This document shows positions 25,569 to 32,323 of a stretch of DNA of 33,229 nucleotides, piece by piece. Within the stretch, counting starts at the first letter, position 1. Each line of letters opens with the position of its first letter. Origin of the DNA: an uncultured Clostridia bacterium (lineage in GTDB: Bacteria; Bacillota; Clostridia; TANB77; CAG-508); assembly GCA_947625075.1 (NCBI GenBank), contig CANQMY010000001.1, positions 1-33,229 on the forward strand, given 5' to 3'. A model generated the notes under the pieces. It was not told where the DNA came from. It was given only the letters and a program-made list of their open reading frames with translations, and searched no databases. Position numbers and translations under genes: made by a program.

Positions 25569-26579
25569 TTATACTTTTATTTTATGCTTTTTTTCTATTC
25601 TAATATCATCACCATAAAAATAGCAAGTAGTATAATTTCCTATTATTCTAGAAATAATACGTTCTTCATATATATCATATAATTCTTGAAGAGATAAATT
25701 AGTAGATATAATAGTTTTAGTAATTTTATTGTTTTGATTTAATAACCTAGTATTTATTATATTAAATAATTCTGTAATTTTTAATGGATTTTTTGCTTCG
25801 CTTCCTAAATCATCTATAATTAATAAATCTACATTATTTATTGTTTTACAAATATTATCTGAATTTTTACCAAATTTATAATCTATAATATTATCAAGCA
25901 TTATTGGTGCAGTTTGATATAATACAGTTTTTCCTTTTGAAATCATTTCATTAGCAATACAAGAAGATAGAAAAGTTTTTCCTAAACCAGTATTACCACT
26001 AAATAATAAATTTGGTTCATGAACATCATCAAAATTTTCTATAAAATTATCACATATTCTTTTTATAGAAATAATATTATCTCTTGGAGATAAATCTTTT
26101 CCATATTTATTTTTATTAGAAATATTTGAATAACAATCTAATCTAAAATTTTTAAATGTTTGACTCTTTAAATCATAGATATTTGCATTATTATATTCAA
26201 TATTATAAAGTTCTTGTTTTATGCAACTACATAAAACATTACCATTATCAGTTTTTATATATCCAGTGTCATTACATTTTTTACAATCAAAAATTGGTTC
26301 TAAATCCTTATTGTTTAAATTATTGTCTTTTAAAAATTTAGATCTTTTTTTACGTAATAAAGTTATTTCATTATTCAAATTATTAACAACATCTTTATTT
26401 TTCACAGTTAAAACTGATTTTATGTATTTTATAGATAATGTATTTATATCATTATCTATTTTTTCAAGATCTGGAAATTTATCATAAAGTTCAAATTTTT
26501 TTTGTCTTGCATTTTCAATAGCAAGATTTCTTTTCTGGTCATATTTTATTAAAAGAGATTTTAAATTATCTGAATTCAA
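25569..26579 (-). CDS. dnaC: Replicative helicase loader, DnaC/DnaI family
   Basis: An AAA+ protein that loads the replicative helicase DnaB/DnaC. The 336 residues begin with a helical N-terminus, then a zinc-ribbon-like cysteine set (CKKCNDTGYI...LCSC, residues 99-119), as in DnaI. The ATPase domain follows, with Walker A SGNTGLGKTFLS (about residues 194-205), Walker B DLLIIDDLGSE (251-261) and the arginine region YEERIISRIIGNY. The start is TTG, 5 nt after GAGGTG. It follows dnaD by 16 nt, a pair also seen in other Clostridia. It is the last gene of the leftward cluster, head-on to the replication fork. Confidence 0.9.
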   Translation of the reverse strand: MNSDNLKSLLIKYDQKRNLAIENARQKKFELYDKFPDLEKIDNDINTLSIKYIKSVLTVKNKDVVNNLNNEITLLRKKRSKFLKDNNLNNKDLEPIFDCKKCNDTGYIKTDNGNVLCSCIKQELYNIEYNNANIYDLKSQTFKNFRLDCYSNISNKNKYGKDLSPRDNIISIKRICDNFIENFDDVHEPNLLFSGNTGLGKTFLSSCIANEMISKGKTVLYQTAPIMLDNIIDYKFGKNSDNICKTINNVDLLIIDDLGSEAKNPLKITELFNIINTRLLNQNNKITKTIISTNLSLQELYDIYEERIISRIIGNYTTCYFYGDDIRIEKKHKIKV

Positions 26580-26595
26580 AAAATCACCTCACATA

Positions 26596-27552
26596 TTAAA
26601 TATTACTATAAAAATCATTTAAATTAGTATATGATCTTTGAGAAAAAGATTTATTTTTCTTTGAGTCATCTTGTTTTTGTACTGGTTTATTTTTTTGATT
26701 TTCAAGATAAACTAGTATTTTATCAGCAGTTTTTAATCCTTTTTCATACCAGTCAGTTAGAAGTTTATCAATATACTCAAAACTTGGATTATATTTAGAA
26801 GTAGTCTTTTTTAAAGCAATTTCAATAACATCCATATTATAACCATAAGTGATATTCCATTTTTCAATATATGCTTCTTCAAATATTGATAAATTTCTTG
26901 ACATTCTAAGTTTTTTTCTAATTGAATTTGCAATAACATTAATTTTTTCTTGTTTTTGAAAATATGCTTCTAAATCACTAAAAGTATGAATTTTATTTTT
27001 ATGCCAAGCAGTTGCAACTGTTGTTATATAAGATCTATGTAATGCTGCTTTATTAAAACAATATCTGAACAAAGCTATCATAACTTCTTCATCAAAATCA
27101 TACTTTTTAAACCATAAATCAATATCACTGAACCAAGAAGGATTCATGACACCATCGAAAAATTCATTATTAATAGTATCAATAGCATTAGAGCGTCTTT
27201 TACTTTCTTGAACTTTCTTTATATCAGATGCAGATATTGTAATTTTTGGTTTATATACTTTATTAAGTTCAATTTCTTGTATGTTTGGAAGAATAAATCC
27301 TTGATTCTTTCTAATTAAAAGACCAATATCTTCCCAATATTTAATAGCATTTTGAACAATAGGAAGCGGTAGTTCAAGCTTTTTAGATAAGTCATTTATT
27401 TTGATGTCTTTGTTATATTTTGATAGAAAAAATAAATATAGATATACTTTAACAAAATCTCCATTTGCTTCAGATAAATATTCTGTAAAAAATATATCTG
27501 GTATATTAGTTTGTGAAAATATTAATGACATATCATTTTGCTCTAATTTCAT
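26596..27552 (-). CDS. DnaD-domain primosome protein
   Basis: A 318-residue DnaD-like protein acting with the helicase loader in replication initiation. It has an N-terminal winged-helix-like region (IKINDLSKKLELPLPIVQNA) and two DnaD_B-type helical domains. The first centres on WFKKYDFDEEVMIALFRYC and the second carries the characteristic YIDKLLTDWYEKGLKTADKI (about residues 257-276). A basic, disordered tail follows. I choose ATG at 27552 because GAGGAG lies 8 nt upstream; the open frame continues to a GTG at 27576 with no ribosome binding site. It has a likely promoter of its own but follows the T4SS genes without a terminator. Confidence 0.88.
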   Translation of the reverse strand: MKLEQNDMSLIFSQTNIPDIFFTEYLSEANGDFVKVYLYLFFLSKYNKDIKINDLSKKLELPLPIVQNAIKYWEDIGLLIRKNQGFILPNIQEIELNKVYKPKITISASDIKKVQESKRRSNAIDTINNEFFDGVMNPSWFSDIDLWFKKYDFDEEVMIALFRYCFNKAALHRSYITTVATAWHKNKIHTFSDLEAYFQKQEKINVIANSIRKKLRMSRNLSIFEEAYIEKWNITYGYNMDVIEIALKKTTSKYNPSFEYIDKLLTDWYEKGLKTADKILVYLENQKNKPVQKQDDSKKNKSFSQRSYTNLNDFYSNI

Positions 27553-27590
27553 GTTTAATACTCCTCTTAGAAACACATTTTATATCGAAA

Positions 27591-27619
27591 ATTATATCAT
27601 TATAAGTCGAAATTTACAA
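27591..27619 (-). promoter_or_regulatory. dnaD-dnaC promoter
   Basis: On the minus strand TTGTAA (27619-27614) and a consensus TATAAT (27596-27591) are 17 nt apart, starting one base after the stop of the PrgI-like gene. This would let the primosome pair be expressed even if the secretion genes are silent. Confidence 0.58.
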
Positions 27620-27898
27620 CTATTTATATAAATAAATCTTTGGTTTAATTAGATATTTTATAATATAATATAGAGTATATAAAATGTTTTCATGATTAAA
27701 ACCAATAATACTAAAAAGAAATATTGGAAAATAAAATATTGTAATTAATATTATTTTTATATTTATTTGTTTAAAAATAGAATTAAATATAAGAAAAACA
27801 AATAAAAAATAAATAATATTAAATATAACGGTAGGATAATCAAATATTCCAAAAAGTTTGCTTTTGAAATTATAATTGGAAGGAAAAATATAATTCAT
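27620..27898 (-). CDS. PrgI/VirB3-like T4SS membrane protein
   Basis: A 92-residue protein with a short polar N-terminus (FPSNYNFKSKLFGIFDYPT), then two adjacent hydrophobic segments (about residues 24-42 and 46-66), and a C-terminal amphipathic part. This is the layout of the PrgI family, the Gram-positive equivalent of VirB3, which sits in the inner-membrane complex beside VirB4. AGAGGT precedes the ATG. It lies between the VirB6-like gene and dnaD, and VirB4 is encoded in the other operon. The sequence match is weak; the call rests on architecture and neighbours. Confidence 0.7.
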   Translation of the reverse strand: MNYIFPSNYNFKSKLFGIFDYPTVIFNIIYFLFVFLIFNSIFKQINIKIILITIFYFPIFLFSIIGFNHENILYTLYYIIKYLIKPKIYLYK

Positions 27899-27919
27899 AA
27901 TAACCTCTTTAAGATAAAT

Positions 27920-28783
27920 TTATTTTTTTAGTAGAGATACCATATTGCTGAAACCACCAGAAAAATCTATACTAATTCCTCCAAATATTTCTCTTACATA
28001 ATTATTTATTTTTGTAAGTAAATAAATTCCAGCTATAAAAAGAATATTATTATTTTCTGGTGTGGATAATATAATCATTATTATTAATGGAAAAAATAAT
28101 TGAAGAATTAATGTAGAAAATAATCCCTTTGACCAAGAACGAAAAATCCAAGAAGTTGATGAATTTATTAAACTTAAGAAAGCAAAAGGGCAAAATAAAA
28201 TTAAAACTTGAACTAATACATATCTAATTGAATAAGTAAAAAGTAAATTTAGCAAAAATACACTAGAAAAGCTTTTTATAATTCCATCTAAAGAGAATAT
28301 ATCTATAGAAAAATCATCCAAAGATAAAGAAGAATTTAAATTTGAAACTAATCCTGAAAAAGTGATATCTTTATTTAAAATATTTTTACCAATCTCTTGT
28401 ATAGCTGAAGATATAAGATAATTAATATTTAATATTTGTTCAATTAAAAAATAAGAAAAATTAATAAAAATTCCAAAAATTAAAATTTTAAATAGAAATT
28501 GAAATGGTTTTTCTATATTTGATTCTGTGTAATGTGAATAAAAAAGCTTAATACAATAATATATTGATATTCCAAGAAGCATTGAATCGGTAAGATATAT
28601 AATACCACTTTTGCCATTTTCACCTAAAAATTTTGCAAAAAAAGAATTAGATAAAATTTCTGAATTAATAAATGCAATATTGTCTAAATTAGTATAAATA
28701 TTGCTATCAATAGAAGAAAAAATATTACTAAAAATCGTATTTATAGTTTCAATAATAATATTTACAATTTCAGTTTGTTCCAC
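27920..28783 (-). CDS. VirB6/TrbL-like T4SS channel protein
   Basis: A 287-residue polytopic membrane protein with about six hydrophobic segments and an N-terminal amphipathic region. The segment VLILFCPFAFLSLINSSTSW followed by a second hydrophobic block (LILQLFFPLIIMIIL) is the conserved core of TrbL/VirB6 proteins of Gram-positive T4SSs, which form the membrane translocation channel. It starts with GTG, 4 nt after AGGAGG. It lies directly after the VirB2-like gene (8-nt gap) and 21 nt before the PrgI-like gene. No large extracellular or lytic domain is fused to it. Confidence 0.82.
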   Translation of the reverse strand: MEQTEIVNIIIETINTIFSNIFSSIDSNIYTNLDNIAFINSEILSNSFFAKFLGENGKSGIIYLTDSMLLGISIYYCIKLFYSHYTESNIEKPFQFLFKILIFGIFINFSYFLIEQILNINYLISSAIQEIGKNILNKDITFSGLVSNLNSSLSLDDFSIDIFSLDGIIKSFSSVFLLNLLFTYSIRYVLVQVLILFCPFAFLSLINSSTSWIFRSWSKGLFSTLILQLFFPLIIMIILSTPENNNILFIAGIYLLTKINNYVREIFGGISIDFSGGFSNMVSLLKK

Positions 28784-28791
28784 AGTTCCTC

Positions 28792-29127
28792 CTAAATTAA
28801 AGATTTAATTGCTTGCAAAATTAAATCTAAAGCAAGTAAAAAACCGTAGGAAAAAAGAGAACCTCGTATTATTTTTTTAGATGTTCTAATTTTTTCTTCA
28901 TCACCAAAGCTAAACTTTTTCATAAAAACACCAACACCAATTGCAACTGCTGCAGCAGGAGTCGATAATTTTAAAAGCCAATCTTCTATATTTTCAAATG
29001 CTTTGGTTAATGTATTTATAATTTTGGGAGTAGCACAGTAAGAACTACTTTCTAAAAATAAAGTAAATATTAAGAATAAATATAAAATTATAAATAAATT
29101 TTTTTTAGTTATATAAAAATTTTTCAT
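28792..29127 (-). CDS. VirB2/TrbC-like pilin-type T4SS subunit
   Basis: A 111-residue protein with an N-terminal signal segment (about residues 10-30, ending SSSYCA), a short amphipathic helix (AFENIEDWLLKLS) and two hydrophobic helices (PAAAVAIGVGVFMKKFSFG and SYGFLLALDLILQAIKSL) separated by a charged loop. This matches TrbC/VirB2-like small subunits found next to TrbL in Firmicutes conjugation loci. The GGAGG site is 14 nt from the ATG, an unusually long spacing with no standard start codon in between, so translation may be weak. The family is loosely defined; another small T4SS membrane subunit is possible. Confidence 0.72.
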   Translation of the reverse strand: MKNFYITKKNLFIILYLFLIFTLFLESSSYCATPKIINTLTKAFENIEDWLLKLSTPAAAVAIGVGVFMKKFSFGDEEKIRTSKKIIRGSLFSYGFLLALDLILQAIKSLI

Positions 29128-29154
29128 ATTTTTTTGTAAATCCTCCTTTATATG

Positions 29155-30802
29155 TTAATTTTTAAAATAAGGTAGCATATTTAATTTTTGGGGTTTGGAA
29201 ATCTTGTTTCCATCAGATAAAAAAGCTAAACATTTAAATGTAGAAAGTTCTTGCGTAAAAAACTTATAATCAAATTCATAGTCAAATTGAGTATATGAAT
29301 TTATGCTTTCAGAAAGATTAGAATCAACAGAAATAAAATTCTTAGAAAAAGGATTATAAAAACTTTCCTTTGAATTTTCAGAAAAAGATTTTGAAAGTCT
29401 TTCTTTTTCAACTTTTCCTAGTTGTTTTTGTATATCTTCAATAGTAAAAATATCATCACATCTAAACCATAGTTTATTTACTAAATTTTGAATTATAACT
29501 TTACTTGAATATTGATTATTTAGAGTATTTAATATTGAAGTATAACTTTGAGTTGCTACAATATTAATACATTTTGACTCTCTGCTTTGTGAAAAAAAAG
29601 ATGCATCGGAAGAAGTGACATATTCTTGATATTCATCTGAAATAAATACAGAAGGTTTGATAATTTTATTTTTTGAAATCTGTTTAAGTACATCTGTTTG
29701 AAAGTCAAGTTTCAAGTATGCTGCTATTATTTTAGATAAATTTTTATATTCTGCTATATTCATATTTAAAACTACTATTTTTCCTTTATTTAAAACATCT
29801 TCAAATCCATAAAAATTTTCATCCTTTTTTGTTGGAGAAAAAGTTTTCCTTATATCTAAACTAGAAACAAAACAATTAGTAATTCTAGTAATTTCTGACT
29901 TTAAAATATTATATGTTCTACTATCTAAAGAAAAATAGTCTTTTTCTAAAACAGAGATAGAACTATATAAATCATATATAGAATTTTCAGATAATTGATT
30001 AGATAAAAAAATTTTTCTTACAGTATAAAGCTTTTCTTCATAGTAAGCTTTATTTATAATAAGATTATGAACTTCCTCAAATGTTACGTAACCATTATTA
30101 TAAATTCTACAAAATTTAATACAAGCTTCTAAAATTTGTTCAGATTTATCAAGCCAGTAGGATTCAGAATTATTAGGAGAAAATAAAGTTAAAATTTCTT
30201 TTAATCTATTAGCAAGAACAGATGCCTTAAGATTAGGTTTATCAAGCGGATTATAGGTATATTTTCCGGCATAATTCTATAACTATAACATCATTTAATC
30301 TGTTAAATGCTTTAGCAAATTCAAGTACTTTAGAATAATAGTTGCCCTTAACATCTAATATTAAAAAACTTAATTTATCACTATTGTAAGAATTGTATTT
30401 TATAAGTTGTTTGGTAAAAGGATATAGCGCAGAAGCAGTTTTACCACTACCAATTGTACCAGTTATTAAAATATTTTGATATAATCCTTTTTCCGGTATA
30501 TAAACTTTATTATTACTTTCATCTACACCAATAAGTAATCCAAAATTAGGGACTTTTTCTTGTTTAATATTTATTTGTTTTTTGGATTTAAATTTTGAAA
30601 AAATAAAATAAAAAATAATAAGAGTAGAGAAAATAGATGTTATTATGAAAGTAATTTTAGTACTATTCCATAGAAATGGATCTTTTATCAAAAAATTTAA
30701 AGCTTTAAAATTACTGTAGTAATTTAAGGTATTAGATATTAAAATTGGTTTAAATAGATTAAAAGTTAAAGTAGTAATTATTAATGAAAAAATAAAATAT
30801 AT
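29155..30802 (-). pseudogene. virD4: VirD4/TraG coupling protein, disrupted by a +1 frameshift
   Basis: The T4SS coupling ATPase that feeds substrate to the channel. Two frames together encode about 548 residues. The 5' frame (30802-30251) has two membrane segments (IYFIFSLIITTLTF and ITFIITSIFSTLIIFYF) and Walker A TGTIGSGKTASAL, then LILDVKGNYYSKVLEF. It ends VIELCRKIYL at a stop at 30251. The 3' frame is open from 30276 to 29155 without its own start. It resumes exactly the family sequence with GKYTYNPLDKPNL, then has VVLNMNIAEYKNL, Walker B SVFISDEYQEYV and NIVATQSYTSIL. Removing one base near 30271 restores a continuous VIELAGKYTYNPL. No ATG exists at the 5' end: TTG at 30691 lacks a ribosome binding site, whereas AGGAGGT lies 7 nt before ATA at 30802. 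It is either a recent pseudogene, an assembly error, or a recoded gene. Confidence 0.85.
30266..30280 (-). other. Frameshift site in virD4
   Basis: On the minus strand GAA TTA T GCC GGA AAA carries one surplus base (the T at 30271) between the two virD4 frames. The site is not a homopolymer, which makes a routine homopolymer sequencing error less likely. Confidence 0.7.
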
Positions 30803-30817
30803 TTAATTTACCTCCTT
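30802..30817 (-). promoter_or_regulatory. virD4 ribosome binding site
   Basis: AAAGGAGGT on the minus strand ends at 30810, and 7 nt further is ATA (30802-30800) opening the virD4 frame, immediately after the stop of the small ORF. This placement supports initiation here rather than at the internal TTG at 30691, which would remove the first membrane segment. Confidence 0.55.
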
Positions 30818-30952
30818 TTTTAATTTTAACTTTAATTTTGAACCTTGAATATTATGAAAAAATAAGTTTTGAATTAATGAATAAATAGAACAAAAACATA
30901 TAAAAATATTAAAAAATAAAAAAATGAAAAATAAATCTAATAATGTAAAAAT
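30803..30952 (-). CDS. Possible small membrane protein ahead of virD4, ATT start
   Basis: A 49-codon open frame on the minus strand, almost wholly hydrophobic in its first half (LLDLFFIFLFFNIFICFCSI) and ending in a basic tail (SKLKLKLKKEVN). It has no ATG; AAGGAGTG (30966-30959) lies 6 nt before an in-frame ATT at 30952, the same spacing as in virB4 and the CpaE-like gene. Its stop TAA is directly followed by the ATA proposed as the virD4 start, with the virD4 ribosome binding site inside its 3' end. A single-span membrane peptide upstream of the coupling protein would suit a T4SS, but AT-rich leader DNA can give such a frame by chance. Confidence 0.4.
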   Translation of the reverse strand: MFTLLDLFFIFLFFNIFICFCSIYSLIQNLFFHNIQGSKLKLKLKKEVN

Positions 30953-30964
30953 ATAAAACACTCC

Positions 30965-30979
30965 TTCCAATATTTGGAA
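30965..30979. promoter_or_regulatory. Operator-like palindrome at the leftward T4SS promoter
   Basis: TTCCAA-TAT-TTGGAA (15 nt, perfect 6-bp arms) starts at the edge of the -10 box and its end overlaps the ribosome binding site of the small ORF. This is where a repressor dimer would block transcription. Confidence 0.4.
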
Positions 30980-31007
30980 TTATATAACAAATATTTTTAT
31001 TTGTCTA
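30979..31007 (-). promoter_or_regulatory. Promoter of the leftward T4SS cluster
   Basis: On the minus strand TAGACA (31007-31002) and a consensus TATAAT (30984-30979) are 17 nt apart. It is back-to-back with the DUF1858 gene. Confidence 0.62.
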
Positions 31008-31064
31008 TACTTTTTTGAAAAAATGTGTTAAAATATTTTAATAGTAAAAAAATAGGAGGTTATT

Positions 31065-31250
31065 ATGAAAATAAATAAAGATACTAAAATAGGAGAACTA
31101 TTAGAAAAAGCTCCAGAAAAGGTTGATATATTATTAGAAGCAGGTATGCATTGTATTGGATGTCCTGCATCTCAAGAAGAAACTATAGAAGAAGCTTGTT
31201 TAGTTCATGGAATAGACGTAGAAGAAGTACTAGAAGAAATAAATAAATAA
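31065..31250 (+). CDS. DUF1858 (hybrid-cluster-type disulfide) domain protein
   Basis: A complete 61-residue protein composed only of a DUF1858 domain: KINKDTKIGELLEKAPEKVD, then MHCIGCPASQEETIEEACLV with a CxxC pair, and a C-terminal helix (IDVEEVLEEINK). Such small proteins are common in anaerobic Clostridia and are thought to act in redox or metal chemistry through the CxxC motif; the exact partner is unknown. AGGAGG lies 5 nt before the ATG, and a strong terminator follows. Confidence 0.93.
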   Translation: MKINKDTKIGELLEKAPEKVDILLEAGMHCIGCPASQEETIEEACLVHGIDVEEVLEEINK

Positions 31251-31256
31251 AAATTA

Positions 31257-31283
31257 AAGGGGCTTAAAACCCCCATTTTTTTT
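31257..31283 (+). terminator. Intrinsic terminator of the DUF1858 gene
   Basis: GGGG (31259-31262) and CCCC form a short GC stem over a 7- to 8-nt loop, followed by eight or more T. Confidence 0.85.
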
Positions 31284-31300
31284 AAAGGGACATGTATTTT

Positions 31301-31330
31301 TTGACAATATGGACTATTTCATGTTAAAAT
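31301..31330 (+). promoter_or_regulatory. Promoter of the methyltransferase leader
   Basis: A consensus TTGACA (31301-31306) and TAAAAT (31325-31330) are 18 nt apart. The predicted transcript has a leader of about 180 nt, unusually long here. Confidence 0.68.
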
Positions 31331-31336
31331 ATGAGT

Positions 31337-31458
31337 GTAACATTTCAATTCGACCATTCGCGTGATGTTACCATAGAAATAATAATAAAGAATGTTGAGA
31401 ATCTTTCTTTATGAATGGCAAAAGTTTAACCATAGCAAAATTATGGTTGTTTTTGCTG
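31337..31458 (+). promoter_or_regulatory. Structured leader with mutually exclusive hairpins before the methyltransferase
   Basis: GTAACAT (31337-31343) pairs with ATGTTAC (31365-31371). Further on, AACCATA (31428-31434) pairs with TATGGTT (31442-31448), while AGCAAAA (31434-31440) can instead pair with TTTTGCT (31451-31457). The last two stems overlap and exclude each other, and both lie within the leader ORF. This is the organisation of an attenuator governed by ribosome position. Confidence 0.5.
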
Positions 31459-31518
31459 TTTATAGAAGGAAGATTTTTTGTATTATACAACCAAATATTA
31501 TTAAAGGAGAAAATTTAA
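31411..31518 (+). CDS. 35-residue leader peptide ORF upstream of the methyltransferase
   Basis: An ATG at 31411 opens 35 codons (MNGKSLTIAKLWLFLLFIEG and on to the end ILLKEKI) and stops with TAA at 31516-31518, one base before the methyltransferase ATG. The 3' end of the ORF holds the AAAGGAG ribosome binding site of the methyltransferase. The overlapping hairpins lie under its codons 6-16. Its own ribosome binding site is weak. The peptide is hydrophobic but short, which suits a regulatory leader better than a functional protein. Leader peptides of this form precede drug-inducible resistance genes such as erm and cat. Confidence 0.5.
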   Translation: MNGKSLTIAKLWLFLLFIEGRFFVLYNQILLKEKI

Positions 31519-31519
31519 T

Positions 31520-32275
31520 ATGAGAAAAAATGAATTAGAATTTTATGATAATGTAGGAAATTGGGATTTTTCAATGATTGACTATGAAAAGGAAATCTTG
31601 ACAGATTGGGACTATTACAAAAAGATAAGTGAAAATGTTGATGAACATTCTTTATGCTTAGACTTAGGAACAGGTGCAGGGGAAAATGTATTAAAACATT
31701 ATCCAAAAGTCGGAATGGTAATAGCAACAGATTTTTCAAAAGAAATGATAAAAACTGCAAATCAAAACTTAAAAAAATATCCAACCAAAAATGTAAAATT
31801 TATTATGATGGATAATTTAAATATAACATTTCCAAAAAATATTTTCGATTTAGTTTCAGCAAGACATACAATAATAGATGCATATCAAATACATAATTGT
31901 TTAAGAGAAAACGGAACTCTAGTAATAAGGGGAGTAGATAAAGATGATTGCTTGGAAATAAAAAAATTATTTAAGAGAGGACAAGGACAATATGACACTA
32001 TTTCTATTTCTGATTTAGATTATGCAAATCTAAAGGAAGCAGGATTTAGAAATATTGAAAAAGTTGAAATTGTTGTTAATGAATACTACAAAACCGAAAA
32101 AAATTTAATGGCTTTATTATTAAAAACACCTATACTTGAAAGAGTAAATAAGAATAATGAAAAAGAAATATTACCAATAGAAAAAGATTTATTTGATGAG
32201 TATGTAAAACAATTCAAAACTGATAGGGGAATTTTATTAAAAAGGCTTTATTATGGTATAACTGCTAATAAATAA
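31520..32275 (+). CDS. Class I SAM-dependent methyltransferase
   Basis: The 251-residue protein has the Rossmann-type motif I LDLGTGAGENV (about residues 46-56), motif II acidic position in ATDFSKEMIKTA, motif III-like FIMMDNLNITFP and the post-motif NGTLVIRGVDKDD, as in Methyltransf_11/25 enzymes. A C-terminal extension has NEYYKTEKNLMALLLKTPIL. The substrate is unknown; it lacks the motifs of Erm 23S rRNA methylases. AAAGGAG lies before the ATG. The leader ORF and attenuator-like RNA upstream suggest inducible expression, possibly by a translation inhibitor. It is convergent with the SDR gene. Confidence 0.85.
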   Translation: MRKNELEFYDNVGNWDFSMIDYEKEILTDWDYYKKISENVDEHSLCLDLGTGAGENVLKHYPKVGMVIATDFSKEMIKTANQNLKKYPTKNVKFIMMDNLNITFPKNIFDLVSARHTIIDAYQIHNCLRENGTLVIRGVDKDDCLEIKKLFKRGQGQYDTISISDLDYANLKEAGFRNIEKVEIVVNEYYKTEKNLMALLLKTPILERVNKNNEKEILPIEKDLFDEYVKQFKTDRGILLKRLYYGITANK

Positions 32276-32281
32276 AACTTA

Positions 32282-32312
32282 AGGAGCGACTGATTAAGAG
32301 ACAGTTGCTCCT
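32282..32312. terminator. Hairpin between convergent methyltransferase and SDR genes
   Basis: AGGAGCGACTG (32282-32292) pairs with CAGTTGCTCCT (32302-32312), 11 bp with one G-T wobble and a 9-nt loop. T runs are poor on both sides, so it may be a weak terminator serving both genes. Confidence 0.55.
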
Positions 32313-32323
32313 CAAAACATCTA

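Noticed and set aside
15472..31007. Complete integrative conjugative element
   Set aside because: No relaxase, integrase, excisionase or flanking direct repeats are seen, and gyrA, dnaD and dnaC, all core genes, lie within the interval.
31515..31784. 89-codon minus-strand frame over the methyltransferase start
   Set aside because: Antisense to the SAM-binding motif of an intact gene; no ribosome binding site or family resemblance.
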